Shown: positions 26,301 through 35,817, counted from the first letter of the stretch. The stretch: 51,807 nucleotides of DNA from an uncultured Porphyromonadaceae bacterium (GCA_946187345.1 CAMHQD010000016.1:1-51807), one strand, 5' to 3'. The notes: generated by a model from the sequence alone, not told the origin. Numbers and translations: made by a program.

Positions 26301-26321
26301 GTCGTTAGTCGTTAGTCGTTA
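26301..26321. repeat. Three tandem GTCGTTA heptads spanning the nqrC stop codon
   Basis: Perfect 7-bp repeats at 26301-26307, 26308-26314 and 26315-26321. The nqrC stop (TAA, 26314-26312) lies within the array, and the nqrD ATG begins 8 nt after it. The last residues of NqrC (T-N-D) are encoded by the repeat, so copy-number changes would alter the C-terminus and the intergenic gap. Confidence 0.8.
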
Positions 26322-27037
26322 GTTGCCTGCAGGCGTTTTAAGAACGGGTGGTAGTCGTCGATGCCGTTGGCAATCATATCACCCACGCCGCGGCTGGTGA
26401 TGGTGGCGCCGCTGATAGCGTCAACCGTGTGGGCGCCGACGAGAGACGTTTGGCCTTTCTTGAGCACTTCAACGCTCTTGAACTCATCGTTGCCGTCGGG
26501 ATAGAACGACTTGTCGACAAACTTATCCTGGAACTCTTTCTCGGTGATGCGGGCACCCAAGCCGGGTGTCTCGCTCTCGTGGCTGAAGTTGGCCCCGTAG
26601 ATGGTCTTGCCGTCGTCGTTGATGGCCACAAAGCCCCAGATGGGTCCCCAAAGGCCGGCGCCATAGACGGGGATGACATACTTTGTCTCGCCGTCCTTGA
26701 CGGCCTTGAACACCGGCAACTGGCGCTCGCCATCCGGGAGTTTACTGTTCTTTTTCATGTCCACGTTGAAGGCCACGTTGGCTGTGCTCTTGGTCACGTT
26801 GCCCTCGGCATCGACAATCATGTCGGCGACGATGTATTTCTCGTAGGTGGCTTTGGTCTCAGCGTCAGAGGGAGCCGCCACGTGCAGGGCTGCCAAAATC
26901 TGACGGCGCTTGTCGTTGTCGCGGTTCTCATCTTGGCGCGGCTTGAGCGTCATATAGATGAACGCGAGCACGATGCCAACGAGCACCACCATCACGGCGG
27001 CGTAGAGAATCTGATAGAGGTTACTGTCTTTGTTCAT
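26312..27037 (-). CDS. nqrC: Na+-translocating NADH:quinone reductase subunit C
   Basis: 241 residues from the ATG at 27037 (MNKDSNLYQILYAAVMVVLV); an in-frame extension to 27115 overlaps nqrB and is not family-like. The chosen start has a strong AGGAGG nine nucleotides upstream, unusual in this window. One N-terminal helix (about 10-32) anchors a domain outside the membrane that carries FMN attached covalently to Thr in the S/T-G-A-T motif, here DAISGATITSRGV (about residues 208-220). NqrC transfers electrons between the iron centre and NqrB. Gap of 16 nt to nqrB. Confidence 0.96.
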   Translation of the reverse strand: MNKDSNLYQILYAAVMVVLVGIVLAFIYMTLKPRQDENRDNDKRRQILAALHVAAPSDAETKATYEKYIVADMIVDAEGNVTKSTANVAFNVDMKKNSKLPDGERQLPVFKAVKDGETKYVIPVYGAGLWGPIWGFVAINDDGKTIYGANFSHESETPGLGARITEKEFQDKFVDKSFYPDGNDEFKSVEVLKKGQTSLVGAHTVDAISGATITSRGVGDMIANGIDDYHPFLKRLQATND

Positions 27038-27053
27038 TGTTTGGGTCCTCCTT

Positions 27054-28265
27054 TCATGCTTGCTTGGCGCGCGCGAGGCGACGCTTGATGTTGAACGAAA
27101 CGACACAGTGGTCAATGAGCGGCGCGAAAGCGTTCATCAACAGAATGGCGAGCATCGCGCCCTCGGGATAGCCGCCGTTGAAAGTGCGGATGAGGATTGT
27201 CATCACGCCGATGAGGAAGCCGTAGATATATTGTCCCACATGGGTGCGCGCGCCGGTCACCGGGTCGGTGGCCATAAACACGGCCGCAAAAGCGAAGCCG
27301 CCCAAGCACAACTGGTCAACGGGTGAGAGCAACGATGCGGCATAGGTCGGGCTGGGGCAGGCGTGAACAAGAGCGGCCATCGCGAGGCCACCGGCAAACA
27401 CCGAGCACATCACTCTCCACGAGGCCACACCGGTGATGAGCAGGATGGCGGCACCGATGAGGATAGCCAGGGTTGACGTCTCACCGGGAGAACCGGCGAT
27501 AAAGCCCATGAAATAGTCGCAACTGCTGAGAGCGTTGCCGGCGATATCGTGCAAATTGAGACTATCGCCAACGTTGGTGGCGACTTGGCCTAATGGTGTC
27601 GCGCCGGAGAAGGTGTCAACCACTGTGCCGTCACCAATGCCGAAGGCGCTGTCTGTCTTGACGAACGCGTCGTCACCGCTCATCTTGGACGGGTAGCCGA
27701 AGAAGAGCACCGCGCGTGTGATGAGCGCCACGTTAAAGATGTTCATTCCCGTGCCACCAAACACTTCCTTGGCGAAAATCACGGCAAAGGCTGTTGCCAC
27801 GGCAGTCATCCACAGTGGCGTATTGATGGGCACAATCATCGGAATCAGCAATCCGGTCACCAGGAAACCTTCCTGGATTTCCTTGTGGTGGATTTGTGCG
27901 GCGATAAACTCGATGCCCAAGCCGACAACGTAACTGACCACAATCACGGGGAGCATTGCAATCAGGCCGAAGATGAACATTGTCCAGCAACTCGTTTGAG
28001 CGGCTTGACCGATTGCCAGATAGTGCTGGTAACCGATGTTGTACATGCCCATAAACAGTGCCGGCAGCAGGGCGACAATCACGGTAATCATCGTGCGCTT
28101 GAGGTCGTTGCCGTCGTGCACATGGGCGCCGCGGGGGCCGGCAGTGTCGTTGGGCGTGAACAAGAACGTCTCCATGCCGTCATAGACCGACTGCAACTTC
28201 TCGAGTTTGCCGCCGGGCCGGAAGGCCGGTTTGATCTTGTCCATATATTTCCGTATGAATTTCAT
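27054..28265 (-). CDS. nqrB: Na+-translocating NADH:quinone reductase subunit B
   Basis: 403 residues, with the long hydrophilic N-terminus typical of the family (RKYMDKIKPAFRPGGKLEKL) and about ten membrane helices. The covalent FMN site is DTFSGATPLGQ (about residues 216-226, Thr of SGAT). NqrB holds riboflavin and FMN, and is the main site of Na+ translocation and quinone reaction. It starts at ATG 28265, preceded by TAACGACTAAA. The 110-bp gap to nqrA holds a heptad inverted-repeat array. Confidence 0.97.
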   Translation of the reverse strand: MKFIRKYMDKIKPAFRPGGKLEKLQSVYDGMETFLFTPNDTAGPRGAHVHDGNDLKRTMITVIVALLPALFMGMYNIGYQHYLAIGQAAQTSCWTMFIFGLIAMLPVIVVSYVVGLGIEFIAAQIHHKEIQEGFLVTGLLIPMIVPINTPLWMTAVATAFAVIFAKEVFGGTGMNIFNVALITRAVLFFGYPSKMSGDDAFVKTDSAFGIGDGTVVDTFSGATPLGQVATNVGDSLNLHDIAGNALSSCDYFMGFIAGSPGETSTLAILIGAAILLITGVASWRVMCSVFAGGLAMAALVHACPSPTYAASLLSPVDQLCLGGFAFAAVFMATDPVTGARTHVGQYIYGFLIGVMTILIRTFNGGYPEGAMLAILLMNAFAPLIDHCVVSFNIKRRLARAKQA

Positions 28266-28299
28266 TTTAGTCGTTATTTTTTCGATTTATTAAATGAAG

Positions 28300-28369
28300 G
28301 TTTACCGTCTACCGTTGACCGTTGACCGAAACAGGCGCATCGGTAAACGGTAAACTGTCAACGGTCAAC
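28300..28369. repeat. Inverted heptad arrays between nqrA and nqrB
   Basis: Four 7-bp units of GTTTACC/GTCTACC/GTTGACC/GTTGACC (28300-28327), then a 14-nt spacer, then four units of the opposite orientation, GGTAAAC twice (28342-28355) and TGTCAAC, GGTCAAC (28356-28369). GTTGACCGTTGAC (28314-28326) and GTCAACGGTCAAC (28357-28369) are perfectly complementary, and GTTTACC also pairs with GGTAAAC, so alternative stems are possible. Only T-run is the seven T at 28371-28377 on the plus strand. Confidence 0.8.
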
Positions 28370-28375
28370 ATTTTT

Positions 28376-29710
28376 TTACTCCATTTCGCCGCGAAGCCAG
28401 TTGAGGCCGTCGCGCACGATGCGTTGCAGTTCCAGTTTGCTTGTGTCGGCAAACTCGGCCAGCGCGAAGTCCTCCGGCGCAACCTCATAGATGCCCAGTT
28501 CCTCCATCTTCTCGATGTTGCGGGCGATGATGGCCTTGATAAGGAATTCGGCATAAATGTCCATCGGCAACATGTCGTCATACTCATCAAGGCGAACGAT
28601 AGCACGCTCGCCACCCTTGATGCGGGCGTCGAGGTTGGTGGGTTTGGAGCGCAGTCCTGCCAGCCACGATGTGAACAGGCGGTAGATGGAGAAGCGCTTG
28701 GGGCTCAATGCCGCCCATCCCATGAACTCATCAGGGTCGTTGTTCTCGGCGATGACGCTCAACAGTGTGTAAGGCGCGCGTAAGTAGCCGTCCAACTCCA
28801 CCTTCACGCCGCTCAGCACGTTGCCGGCAATCAGGCGCGGCTCGGCGCCTCCCTTGATGTTTCCGGCGAGCACACTGTCGATGGAGGCGCCGATAACGCT
28901 TTTCACAAGCATCGGCTCGGCAACCATCGGACCGGCTACGGCAACAGTGACGTTATAGTCCATACGGTCGGTAGTGAGCAACGCGCCGATGCGAAGCAAA
29001 GTGTCAAGAGACAGCGTCCACACTGTCTCGCCCTTGTTCACGGGCTTCACGTTGGCGATTTGCACACCGGCGTTGCCGGCGGGGTGAGGGCCGACAAAAG
29101 TGTTGATTTCGGCACCGCTAATGTTGATGTCTTGCGCCGGGCTGATGCCGATGTAGACTTTGCCTGTGGTGAGCGTGGACAAGGCCTTGACAGCGGCTTC
29201 TGCCGCTTGCTGCTCGCCGGCCGAGAACGAGGTGCGGTTGACGGCGAGCGGCGCGCTGTCAAAAGCGGTGACAAAGATGTCACGCGGAGTAGCCTCCGGG
29301 TTGGGCACTACGTCATAAGGGCGCTGGCGCATCATCACCCAAAGCCCACTCTCGAGCAGTAATTCCTTGATTGGGCGCTTGACGTCATACGTCACTGCGT
29401 CATCTTGCTTGTTGGCGGGCTCAATCACCACAGCGAGAATCTTGCGGCGCTCACCGCGTCGCACCTCCTTGATGGTGCCACACACCGGCGATGTTACCTT
29501 GATGGTCTCGTGGTTCTTGTCGTGATAGAGTACCTGGCCGGCAATCACGCTGTCGCCCACACGCACGTCCATGCGCGGCACGATGCCCTCAAAGTCGTCG
29601 GGCACGATGCCAATGGTCGAACTTGGCGCGGCAACCACCGGTTCGGTTCCATCGCTGATTTGCCCCTCCAAGCGGAGGTCAAATCCTTTCTTCAACTTGA
29701 TAATAGCCAT
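28376..29710 (-). CDS. nqrA: Na+-translocating NADH:quinone reductase subunit A
   Basis: 444 residues; peripheral subunit A of Na+-NQR, on the cytoplasmic side, taking part in quinone binding. The N-terminus MAIIKLKKGFDLRLEGQISD and following GIVPDDFEGIVPRMDVRVGDSV are characteristic, as is the lipoyl-like domain near KNHETIKVTSPVCGTIKEV. It is the first gene of the six-gene operon. Upstream (29839-29846) there is a TAATTTTG on the minus strand that may be the -7 box, but no TTG at the right distance; transcription could also start elsewhere in the 338-bp gap. Confidence 0.97.
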   Translation of the reverse strand: MAIIKLKKGFDLRLEGQISDGTEPVVAAPSSTIGIVPDDFEGIVPRMDVRVGDSVIAGQVLYHDKNHETIKVTSPVCGTIKEVRRGERRKILAVVIEPANKQDDAVTYDVKRPIKELLLESGLWVMMRQRPYDVVPNPEATPRDIFVTAFDSAPLAVNRTSFSAGEQQAAEAAVKALSTLTTGKVYIGISPAQDINISGAEINTFVGPHPAGNAGVQIANVKPVNKGETVWTLSLDTLLRIGALLTTDRMDYNVTVAVAGPMVAEPMLVKSVIGASIDSVLAGNIKGGAEPRLIAGNVLSGVKVELDGYLRAPYTLLSVIAENNDPDEFMGWAALSPKRFSIYRLFTSWLAGLRSKPTNLDARIKGGERAIVRLDEYDDMLPMDIYAEFLIKAIIARNIEKMEELGIYEVAPEDFALAEFADTSKLELQRIVRDGLNWLRGEME

Positions 29711-30048
29711 TATCTTTAGAAATATAATGTATTAATATTGTCATAGCACAACAGTAACGCATAACTTGCCTAATTGACTATCAGACGGTTAATACCAGTC
29801 TCACAGCCAAATCGTAGCAAATCACGCCAATTTGACCACAAAATTACAAAAAAAGTTTTTACCAAAAGACAATTAAGTACAATAAAAACAATTATTTTTA
29901 TTAATTCAAAATCTTTTTTAATCTAAGTTTTGTAATGTGAAATCTTTGTTGTAAATTTGCGTTATTATTATCGAGATTAATCTTTCGCCGTAAGAGGCGG
30001 TCTAATATAAAAGGATTCTGTCTTGTCACCAATACTATTTTACGCGAT
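29711..30048. promoter_or_regulatory. Intergenic region with divergent promoters (nqrA / macroglobulin)
   Basis: AT-rich gap of 338 bp between the divergently transcribed nqr operon and the macroglobulin gene. It holds the plus-strand promoter at 29929-29959 and a weaker minus-strand -7 candidate (TAATTTTG, 29846-29839; the nearest CAAA-type -33 element is at 16 or 23 nt, not 19-20). I see no ORF, tRNA or strong hairpin in it. Confidence 0.5.
29929..29959 (+). promoter_or_regulatory. Predicted Bacteroidota promoter for the macroglobulin gene
   Basis: TTTG (29929-29932), 19-nt spacer, TAAATTTG (29952-29959): a good match to the Bacteroidota consensus. The start of transcription would be near 29966, giving a leader of about 80 nt before ATG 30049. 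Confidence 0.7.
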
Positions 30049-33000
30049 ATGAAACAGTTTCTCAACAGATTATTAATCATTCTTATTGCCATGGCATTTT
30101 TCCCATTCCTATCCAATGGTGCCGGCAAGCAGCAGCGCGAGGTTGACTTCAACTTCCCGCAAGATGTGTCCAAAGAGGCTCTCGCCGATTTGGACAAGGC
30201 CCTCAAGAAAGGCGATGGTTACACCGTTGTCGATGCCCTCGTGCGCTACTCGCTGGCACAAAGTTCCATTTCGCCCGACAATCTGCCGGAGATTATCAAC
30301 CGCATTGAGCATACCGCCAACAAGGAGAAAGACCCGGCCCTCAAGGCATTGCTCTTTCTGCTTGAGGCACGCGTCTTCAATGACTACCGAGAGCATTACG
30401 GTGTCTGGGACCGCCGCCGAATCGCCGATCTCGATGAAGATTCCGATGAGGATTCCGGCGAGAATGTAGGGCGTGGACTTGGCCTGGCCGCAAGCGGCAA
30501 CGGCGAGGACTATTCCGAGTGGGCACCCGAGCAGTTCAAGAACCGCATCGACTCGTTGCTGCGCCTCTCGATTGCCGACCCGGCGGCCCTGAAGGCCGTG
30601 CCCCTGCGCTCGCTTGAAGGCATAGTGCGCAGCGATAGCCCTGTTGGCTTCGACCTGTTGCCAACGCTACTCTCCTTTATCTGCTGCCAGGCATCCACGC
30701 TGGTCACCGACGATAACCTCGAAATCGCTATTGACCGCGCATGGGTCGAGGGGACAAAGGGTGACCCGGCTTCACACATTTATGCCTTGATGAAGGCTGA
30801 CGACGATGCCGGTGGCAAGGGTTATAGCGATATCTATAAAGAGTGGCGTGACAACCAATGGAGCGGCCTCGCCCTGCGTATGCTCTACGCCGGCGACCAC
30901 TATGCCGACCTCAAGGACTACGTCGCCCGTTTCCCCGACTCGCCATTCACTCCGGAGTTTAGAAACAAAATAGTGAACATCGAGGAGCGCAACATGGCGC
31001 TATCCTACCGAGAGCACATCACCTCGCGCGACGACTTCAAGGTGAACGTGCGCATGTCGAATATCAATAGCGGCACCGTGCGCCTCTATCAAGTGCCCGA
31101 CACGATGCTCGAGCGCTTGTCAAAGCAAAATTGGCCGCGCTTGGTGATAAAGACTCTGCCACTCGTTGCCGAGCGACAAGCCACAGTGCAGGGACAGATG
31201 CCGTTCAGTGCCGAGGCCGAGGTGAATTTCGGGAGTCTGCCTTTTGGTAGTTATGTCGCCATTCCGGCCTATAAAGTGAATGGCGAGGAGATGTCGCTCG
31301 CCGAGGAGCCGCTCGCCAGCATCGTGCGTGTTCACGATATCAACACGTTCAATATCGCCACTGTGTCCGATGGAGGATTGATTATTGTTGTCGACTGCAA
31401 GAGTGGCGCGCCGGTCAGCGGCGCGTTGGTCAAGAGCACGAGTTCGCTTGTAAGGCTAACCGATGTCACCGGCGATAAGGGCGAGGTTGCCGTGCCTAAC
31501 AATCTTACCTCAAGTTTTGACTACACTGCCGTCAAGGGCAACGACCGCTATCTGCCCGGCCAGCATTACTATATCAAGACGTCAGATTATAGAACGAGTT
31601 TGACGGTGAAACTCTATACCGACCTGGGTATCTACCGACCGGGCGAGACAGTACAGTTGGCCGGCGTGGTCTATAAGGGCGATGGCATGAATAATGCCGT
31701 GCTGCCGGGGACCAAACTCAGCATTCAACTCGATGACGCTGCCAACAATAAGGTGGAGTCGCAAGAGGCAACCGCTGACGAGTTTGGCCGCTTCACCGCA
31801 TCGTTTGACTTACCCACCGACCGCATGAACGGCTCGTGGACCTTCCGCGTCCGCGCACTTGCTCCCCATGAGGCGTATTACGGCAATACAAGTTATAAAG
31901 AGATTGAGGTGAGCGAGTACAAGACGCCAACGTTTGAGATCGAGTGGATTGATGTCAAGCAAAGTTACGTCAACCACCAACCGGTGAAACTCGCCGGCCG
32001 TATAATGACCTATAGCGGCATGCCGCTGCAAGACACCGAGGTGCAACTGCTCGTCAATCAAGAGGAGTGGAGTTGGTGGTGGCACTACAGCAGCCGCGAC
32101 ACCGGCGACGAGGTGTTTAACGACACCGTGCGCACCGACTCCAACGGCCGCTTTGAGATTGTCATACCGGCCGAGGAGTTTGAGGAGAATGAGTCCGGCC
32201 GCCGGTATTGGTGGTCGCTCTACCGCTACACGGCCCACGCTATGGCCACCGACAAGGCCGGCGAGACCCACGAGGCTCACCACGGCTTTATCATCGGCAC
32301 CCGTCGCGGACTGCAATTCACCAAGAATGAGATAGAGTATCGCAACACGGCTCCCATCAAGTTGCCGCTTGTTTACAACACCACCAGCGAGACCCAGACT
32401 TGGGTGCCCTGCACGTGGGAGTTGCTCAAGGGCGATGAATCGGTCGCGACCGGCAACCTCAACACCAACGACCCGACCATCGACCTGACCAAGGTGCCGA
32501 GCGGGAAGTATCGCATCAAGGTGCATATCCTCGATGCCGGTGACGATGAGGACGACGCCACCGTGACGGCCGACATCATCCTCTATCGCCTCGACGATAA
32601 GCAGGCTCCGGAGGCCGACACGCCGCTATGGGTGCCCGAAGCCGAGCGCAGCGTTGATGACAAGAACGTGGGACGTTTCCTTGTGGGTGTCAGCGGCAGC
32701 GAGGCTCACGTCTATATGGTGACAAGCACGCGCACCAAGGTTCTCGACAACCGCTGGCTGCACCTCAAGCCGGGTATGCACACCATCACGGTGAATGTGC
32801 CGCGGGAGGCTGAGGAGTGTGTACACGTCAAACTCATCGCCATGCGCGACAACAAAGTCTACAACGAGGATTTCACTCTCGAGGCTCCTGCCAACATCGA
32901 CGGACTTAAGGTGGACGTGAAGAGTTTCCGCAACAAACTGGTGCCGGGCGAGAAGGAGCACTGGACGTTCACCGTCAAGGGGCGTCACGGCGACGCGCGC

Positions 33001-35688
33001 CACGCGGCGATGATGCTCGAGATGTTCGACAAGGCCCTCAACACGCTCGCCGACAACTCGTGGAGCGCGCCGCAAGGTCGCCTCTATCGTTATGACCCCG
33101 TTAGAACATCCACCTTCTCTTACTTAGGCTTCAACAGTACCAACCGCCGATGGAGCGACAAGACGTTTAATGCCGTCGACATCGATGAACCGTATTTCTA
33201 CCTCTACGACGAATCCTTCTTCGGCACGATGGGCTACAAATATTTCAATTTCGCGGCCGGTGCCTCGAGGAGGCTATATAAAATGCAAGCAACGGCCGAC
33301 ATGGCCAGTCCGATGATGGTGGAGGATGAAATCAAGATGGAGGCCGATGCCGCCGAACTCGGCGAGGTGGTTACAGCCTTCGGTGTGAGCACCGAGGCCA
33401 AGGAACAACTCGACAACGTGCAGATGCGCATGGCCGACGTCAAGACGGCCCTGTGGAAGCCGATGCTCACCACCAACGAGCAGGGCGAGGCGCAGGTAGA
33501 GTTTGACGCGCCGCAGTTCAACACCACATGGATTGTGCAGGCTGTCGCGTGGGACAACAGGGTCTACGGCGACCGCATCAACTTTGAGGTGCTCACCCAA
33601 AAGCCAATCATGGTCAAGGCCAACCCGCCGCGCTTCCTGCGCCAGGGCGACACGGTGACGCTCGCCGCGAGCGTGCAGAACGCGACCGACGCGCCTGCCG
33701 CCTATAACGCCGTGATTGAACTCTTCGACCCGCGCACCGAGGCTGTGCTGGCCACACGCAATGTGCAAGGCAATCTCGAGGCGATGGCCACCGACGCCAT
33801 CACCATCGACTGGCAGGTGCCGGCCGACGCCGCGTTTGTCGGAGTGCGCGTCAAGGCGGTCGCCGGCGGCTTCGGCGACGGCGAGCAGGTGATGGTGCCC
33901 GTGTTGGAGAACTCTCAGCCGGTGATTGAGTCCACCCCGTTCTACATCGAGGCCGGCACCGCTCACGCCAGCATCGACCTGCCGCAATTCCCCGAGGGAG
34001 CCCGCGTCACGCTTGAATACTGCGACAATCCCGTGTGGTACTGCGTCACGGCGCTGCCCACCATCTTCGACGGCGATTACGTGAGTGCCAGTTCGTTGGC
34101 CCACAACCTGTTCGCGCTGCGTGTGGCGCAGGGTGTGGCCACCCTCAAGCCGGAAGTCAAGCAGGCCATCGATTATTGGAAAGCCAACGATGAGGATTCG
34201 ACTCTCGTGTCGATGCTCGCTACCAACCGCGACCTGAAGATTGGCACGCTGCTCGCCTCGCCGTGGCTGCCGGAGGCCGATCGCCAGACACTGCGCATGA
34301 GCCGCCTGAACGAGTTGTTTGACACCGAAAAGATGGCCGCTGAGCAGACGCGTATCGTTGACCGGCTGCTGTCGCTGCAGAACGCCGACGGCGGTCTCTC
34401 TTGGGTTGACTATCCCTACCGCGAGTCGAGCCTATGGGCTACCGGACTGGTGCTGGAAATCATCGGCCAGTTGCGGCAGATGGAATGTCTCAACAAGGAC
34501 GAACGCCTCGAGGGACTTGTGCAACGCGCCATCGCCTTCTACGACCGCGAGACGCTTGCCGAGGTTGACCGCCACATCAAGGTCGTGGGTAAGAAGAACG
34601 CCAACTATCTCCTCTGGAGCGACTACGTCTATACGCGCCAGATGCATTCCGGCATCGCTATGCCAAAGGCCAACGCCGAACTCGCCAAAAAGGTGCTCAA
34701 GGCGATGGATGCCAGTTGGAGCAAGGGTTTGACCCACGGCGAGAAAGCGTTCTACGCGCTCACCCTCGACCGCGGCGGCTACCACAAGACGGCCGCGCGC
34801 ATCGTGGAGAGTCTGCGGCAGTTTGCCATCGTCAAGCCTCACCTGGGCACCTATTGGGACAATATCAACCGCGGATGGCGTTACAGCGACAAGGTGGCGG
34901 TCACGGCCCGCATCCTGCAAGCCTTTGACCAAATCGACCCGCACGAAGACGAGATTAACGGCATCCGCAAGTGGATGCTGCTCATGAAGCAGACCAACGA
35001 CTGGGGTTCGTCGAGCCTCGCAGCCGATGCCGTGTTCACCCTCCTCACAACGGGCAGCCCGTGGCTCGAGCGCGCGCCGCAGTCGCCGCGTGTCACCGTC
35101 GCCGGGCAGCCGGTTGCTTTCAACAAGGTTGACGAGTGGCTGGGTTACGCTCGCAAGACAATTGACGCGACTTCGACCGGCAGTGTCGTTATCGACCGCA
35201 CGGCTTCCGGCCCGGCATGGGGCGCGATCTACGCCCAATGGGTGGCCCCGATGACCCAAGTGAAGGCCGCGGCAATCGAGGACTTGAGCATCACCAAGCG
35301 GCTCGCGCTATATAACGCCGACGGCTCGCTCAGCGCCGCCGACGTCAGCGAACTGCACGTTGGCGACAAGGTGCAGGTCCGGCTCACCATCAAGAACCAG
35401 CGTGACCTCGACTACGTCACCGTCATCGACGAGCGTGGCGCCTGCTTCGAGCCTGTGGACCAGACCAGCGGCCACCGCTATGCCGACCGTGTCGGTTACT
35501 ACCACGAGACCAAGGACAGCAGCACGCGCCTCTTCTTCAACTCGCTCGACAAGGGCACCCACGTGATCACCTACGACCTCTACGTGATGGCCGCCGGCGA
35601 GTTCAGCGTGGGCATCGCCACCGTCCAGAGCCAGTACGCTCCCCAGGAGACGGCCCACACCGCCGGCCTCACCGTCACCGTCAAGTGA
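30049..35688 (+). CDS. Alpha-2-macroglobulin family protein, thioester-less
   Basis: 1879 residues. A signal peptide (MKQFLNRLLIILIAMAFFPF, cleavage near SNGAG) is followed by a Bacteroidota-specific helical N-terminal domain (about 25-330), then macroglobulin MG domains (for example LYTDLGIYRPGETVQLAG near 520, SEYKTPTFEIEW near 625), the A2M domain with VKTALWKPMLTTNEQGEAQV (about 1130-1150) and the alpha/alpha toroid (about 1320-1640). Where thioester proteins have CxEQ, this one has CVTALPTIFDGDYVSASS (about 1328-1345), so no thioester is formed. Bacterial homologs trap or inhibit proteases in the periplasm or at the surface; many Bacteroidota members lack the thioester. No lipobox is visible. 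It is a single-gene transcript bounded by a promoter and by a strong inverted repeat. Confidence 0.93.
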   Translation: MKQFLNRLLIILIAMAFFPFLSNGAGKQQREVDFNFPQDVSKEALADLDKALKKGDGYTVVDALVRYSLAQSSISPDNLPEIINRIEHTANKEKDPALKALLFLLEARVFNDYREHYGVWDRRRIADLDEDSDEDSGENVGRGLGLAASGNGEDYSEWAPEQFKNRIDSLLRLSIADPAALKAVPLRSLEGIVRSDSPVGFDLLPTLLSFICCQASTLVTDDNLEIAIDRAWVEGTKGDPASHIYALMKADDDAGGKGYSDIYKEWRDNQWSGLALRMLYAGDHYADLKDYVARFPDSPFTPEFRNKIVNIEERNMALSYREHITSRDDFKVNVRMSNINSGTVRLYQVPDTMLERLSKQNWPRLVIKTLPLVAERQATVQGQMPFSAEAEVNFGSLPFGSYVAIPAYKVNGEEMSLAEEPLASIVRVHDINTFNIATVSDGGLIIVVDCKSGAPVSGALVKSTSSLVRLTDVTGDKGEVAVPNNLTSSFDYTAVKGNDRYLPGQHYYIKTSDYRTSLTVKLYTDLGIYRPGETVQLAGVVYKGDGMNNAVLPGTKLSIQLDDAANNKVESQEATADEFGRFTASFDLPTDRMNGSWTFRVRALAPHEAYYGNTSYKEIEVSEYKTPTFEIEWIDVKQSYVNHQPVKLAGRIMTYSGMPLQDTEVQLLVNQEEWSWWWHYSSRDTGDEVFNDTVRTDSNGRFEIVIPAEEFEENESGRRYWWSLYRYTAHAMATDKAGETHEAHHGFIIGTRRGLQFTKNEIEYRNTAPIKLPLVYNTTSETQTWVPCTWELLKGDESVATGNLNTNDPTIDLTKVPSGKYRIKVHILDAGDDEDDATVTADIILYRLDDKQAPEADTPLWVPEAERSVDDKNVGRFLVGVSGSEAHVYMVTSTRTKVLDNRWLHLKPGMHTITVNVPREAEECVHVKLIAMRDNKVYNEDFTLEAPANIDGLKVDVKSFRNKLVPGEKEHWTFTVKGRHGDARHAAMMLEMFDKALNTLADNSWSAPQGRLYRYDPVRTSTFSYLGFNSTNRRWSDKTFNAVDIDEPYFYLYDESFFGTMGYKYFNFAAGASRRLYKMQATADMASPMMVEDEIKMEADAAELGEVVTAFGVSTEAKEQLDNVQMRMADVKTALWKPMLTTNEQGEAQVEFDAPQFNTTWIVQAVAWDNRVYGDRINFEVLTQKPIMVKANPPRFLRQGDTVTLAASVQNATDAPAAYNAVIELFDPRTEAVLATRNVQGNLEAMATDAITIDWQVPADAAFVGVRVKAVAGGFGDGEQVMVPVLENSQPVIESTPFYIEAGTAHASIDLPQFPEGARVTLEYCDNPVWYCVTALPTIFDGDYVSASSLAHNLFALRVAQGVATLKPEVKQAIDYWKANDEDSTLVSMLATNRDLKIGTLLASPWLPEADRQTLRMSRLNELFDTEKMAAEQTRIVDRLLSLQNADGGLSWVDYPYRESSLWATGLVLEIIGQLRQMECLNKDERLEGLVQRAIAFYDRETLAEVDRHIKVVGKKNANYLLWSDYVYTRQMHSGIAMPKANAELAKKVLKAMDASWSKGLTHGEKAFYALTLDRGGYHKTAARIVESLRQFAIVKPHLGTYWDNINRGWRYSDKVAVTARILQAFDQIDPHEDEINGIRKWMLLMKQTNDWGSSSLAADAVFTLLTTGSPWLERAPQSPRVTVAGQPVAFNKVDEWLGYARKTIDATSTGSVVIDRTASGPAWGAIYAQWVAPMTQVKAAAIEDLSITKRLALYNADGSLSAADVSELHVGDKVQVRLTIKNQRDLDYVTVIDERGACFEPVDQTSGHRYADRVGYYHETKDSSTRLFFNSLDKGTHVITYDLYVMAAGEFSVGIATVQSQYAPQETAHTAGLTVTVK

Positions 35689-35713
35689 CCCCACGGGGAC
35701 GGTTCCTTTTCGA

Positions 35714-35778
35714 AACACGGGGACGGTTCTTCTGTTGTCAGCCGCTTTGCGGTGAAACAGAAGAACCGTCCCCGTGTT
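35714..35778. repeat. Perfect 23-bp inverted repeat (REP/RAYT-like), possible bidirectional terminator
   Basis: Left arm 35714-35736 and right arm 35756-35778 are exact complements (each begins AACA and contains GGGGACGGTTCT or its complement). The 19-nt loop itself contains CCGC-TTTG-CGG pairing. A partial direct copy of the left arm (CCACGGGGACGGTTCC) lies just upstream at 35691-35706. It is between the convergent macroglobulin gene and prmC, so it may end both transcripts. I recall GGGGACGGTTCT palindromes as multi-copy elements in gut bacteria, often near REP-associated transposases; no transposase is present here. Confidence 0.75.
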
Positions 35779-35817
35779 CATAACTCCCCTCCTTTATGAT
35801 GTGTGGGGAGAGGCCAT

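Noticed and set aside
26348-27088. 246-residue plus-strand ORF opposite nqrC
   Set aside because: nqrC is certain from the SGAT flavin motif and operon position; the opposite ORF has no motif.
27038-27115. N-terminal extension of nqrC to 27115
   Set aside because: It overlaps nqrB by about 60 nt and gives a non-family N-terminus; the internal ATG at 27037 has AGGAGG at the right distance.
28300-28369. CRISPR or tRNA-like structure between nqrA and nqrB
   Set aside because: Seven-bp units without spacers, and no cloverleaf or acceptor stem could be folded.
29863-29866. -33 box for nqrA
   Set aside because: The CAAA lies only 16 nt from the -7 candidate and the next one 23 nt away, outside the usual 19-21.
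33274-35259. Long minus-strand ORFs opposite the macroglobulin gene
   Set aside because: Biased His/Val/Gly composition typical of antisense reading of GC-rich genes; the macroglobulin frame is unambiguous.
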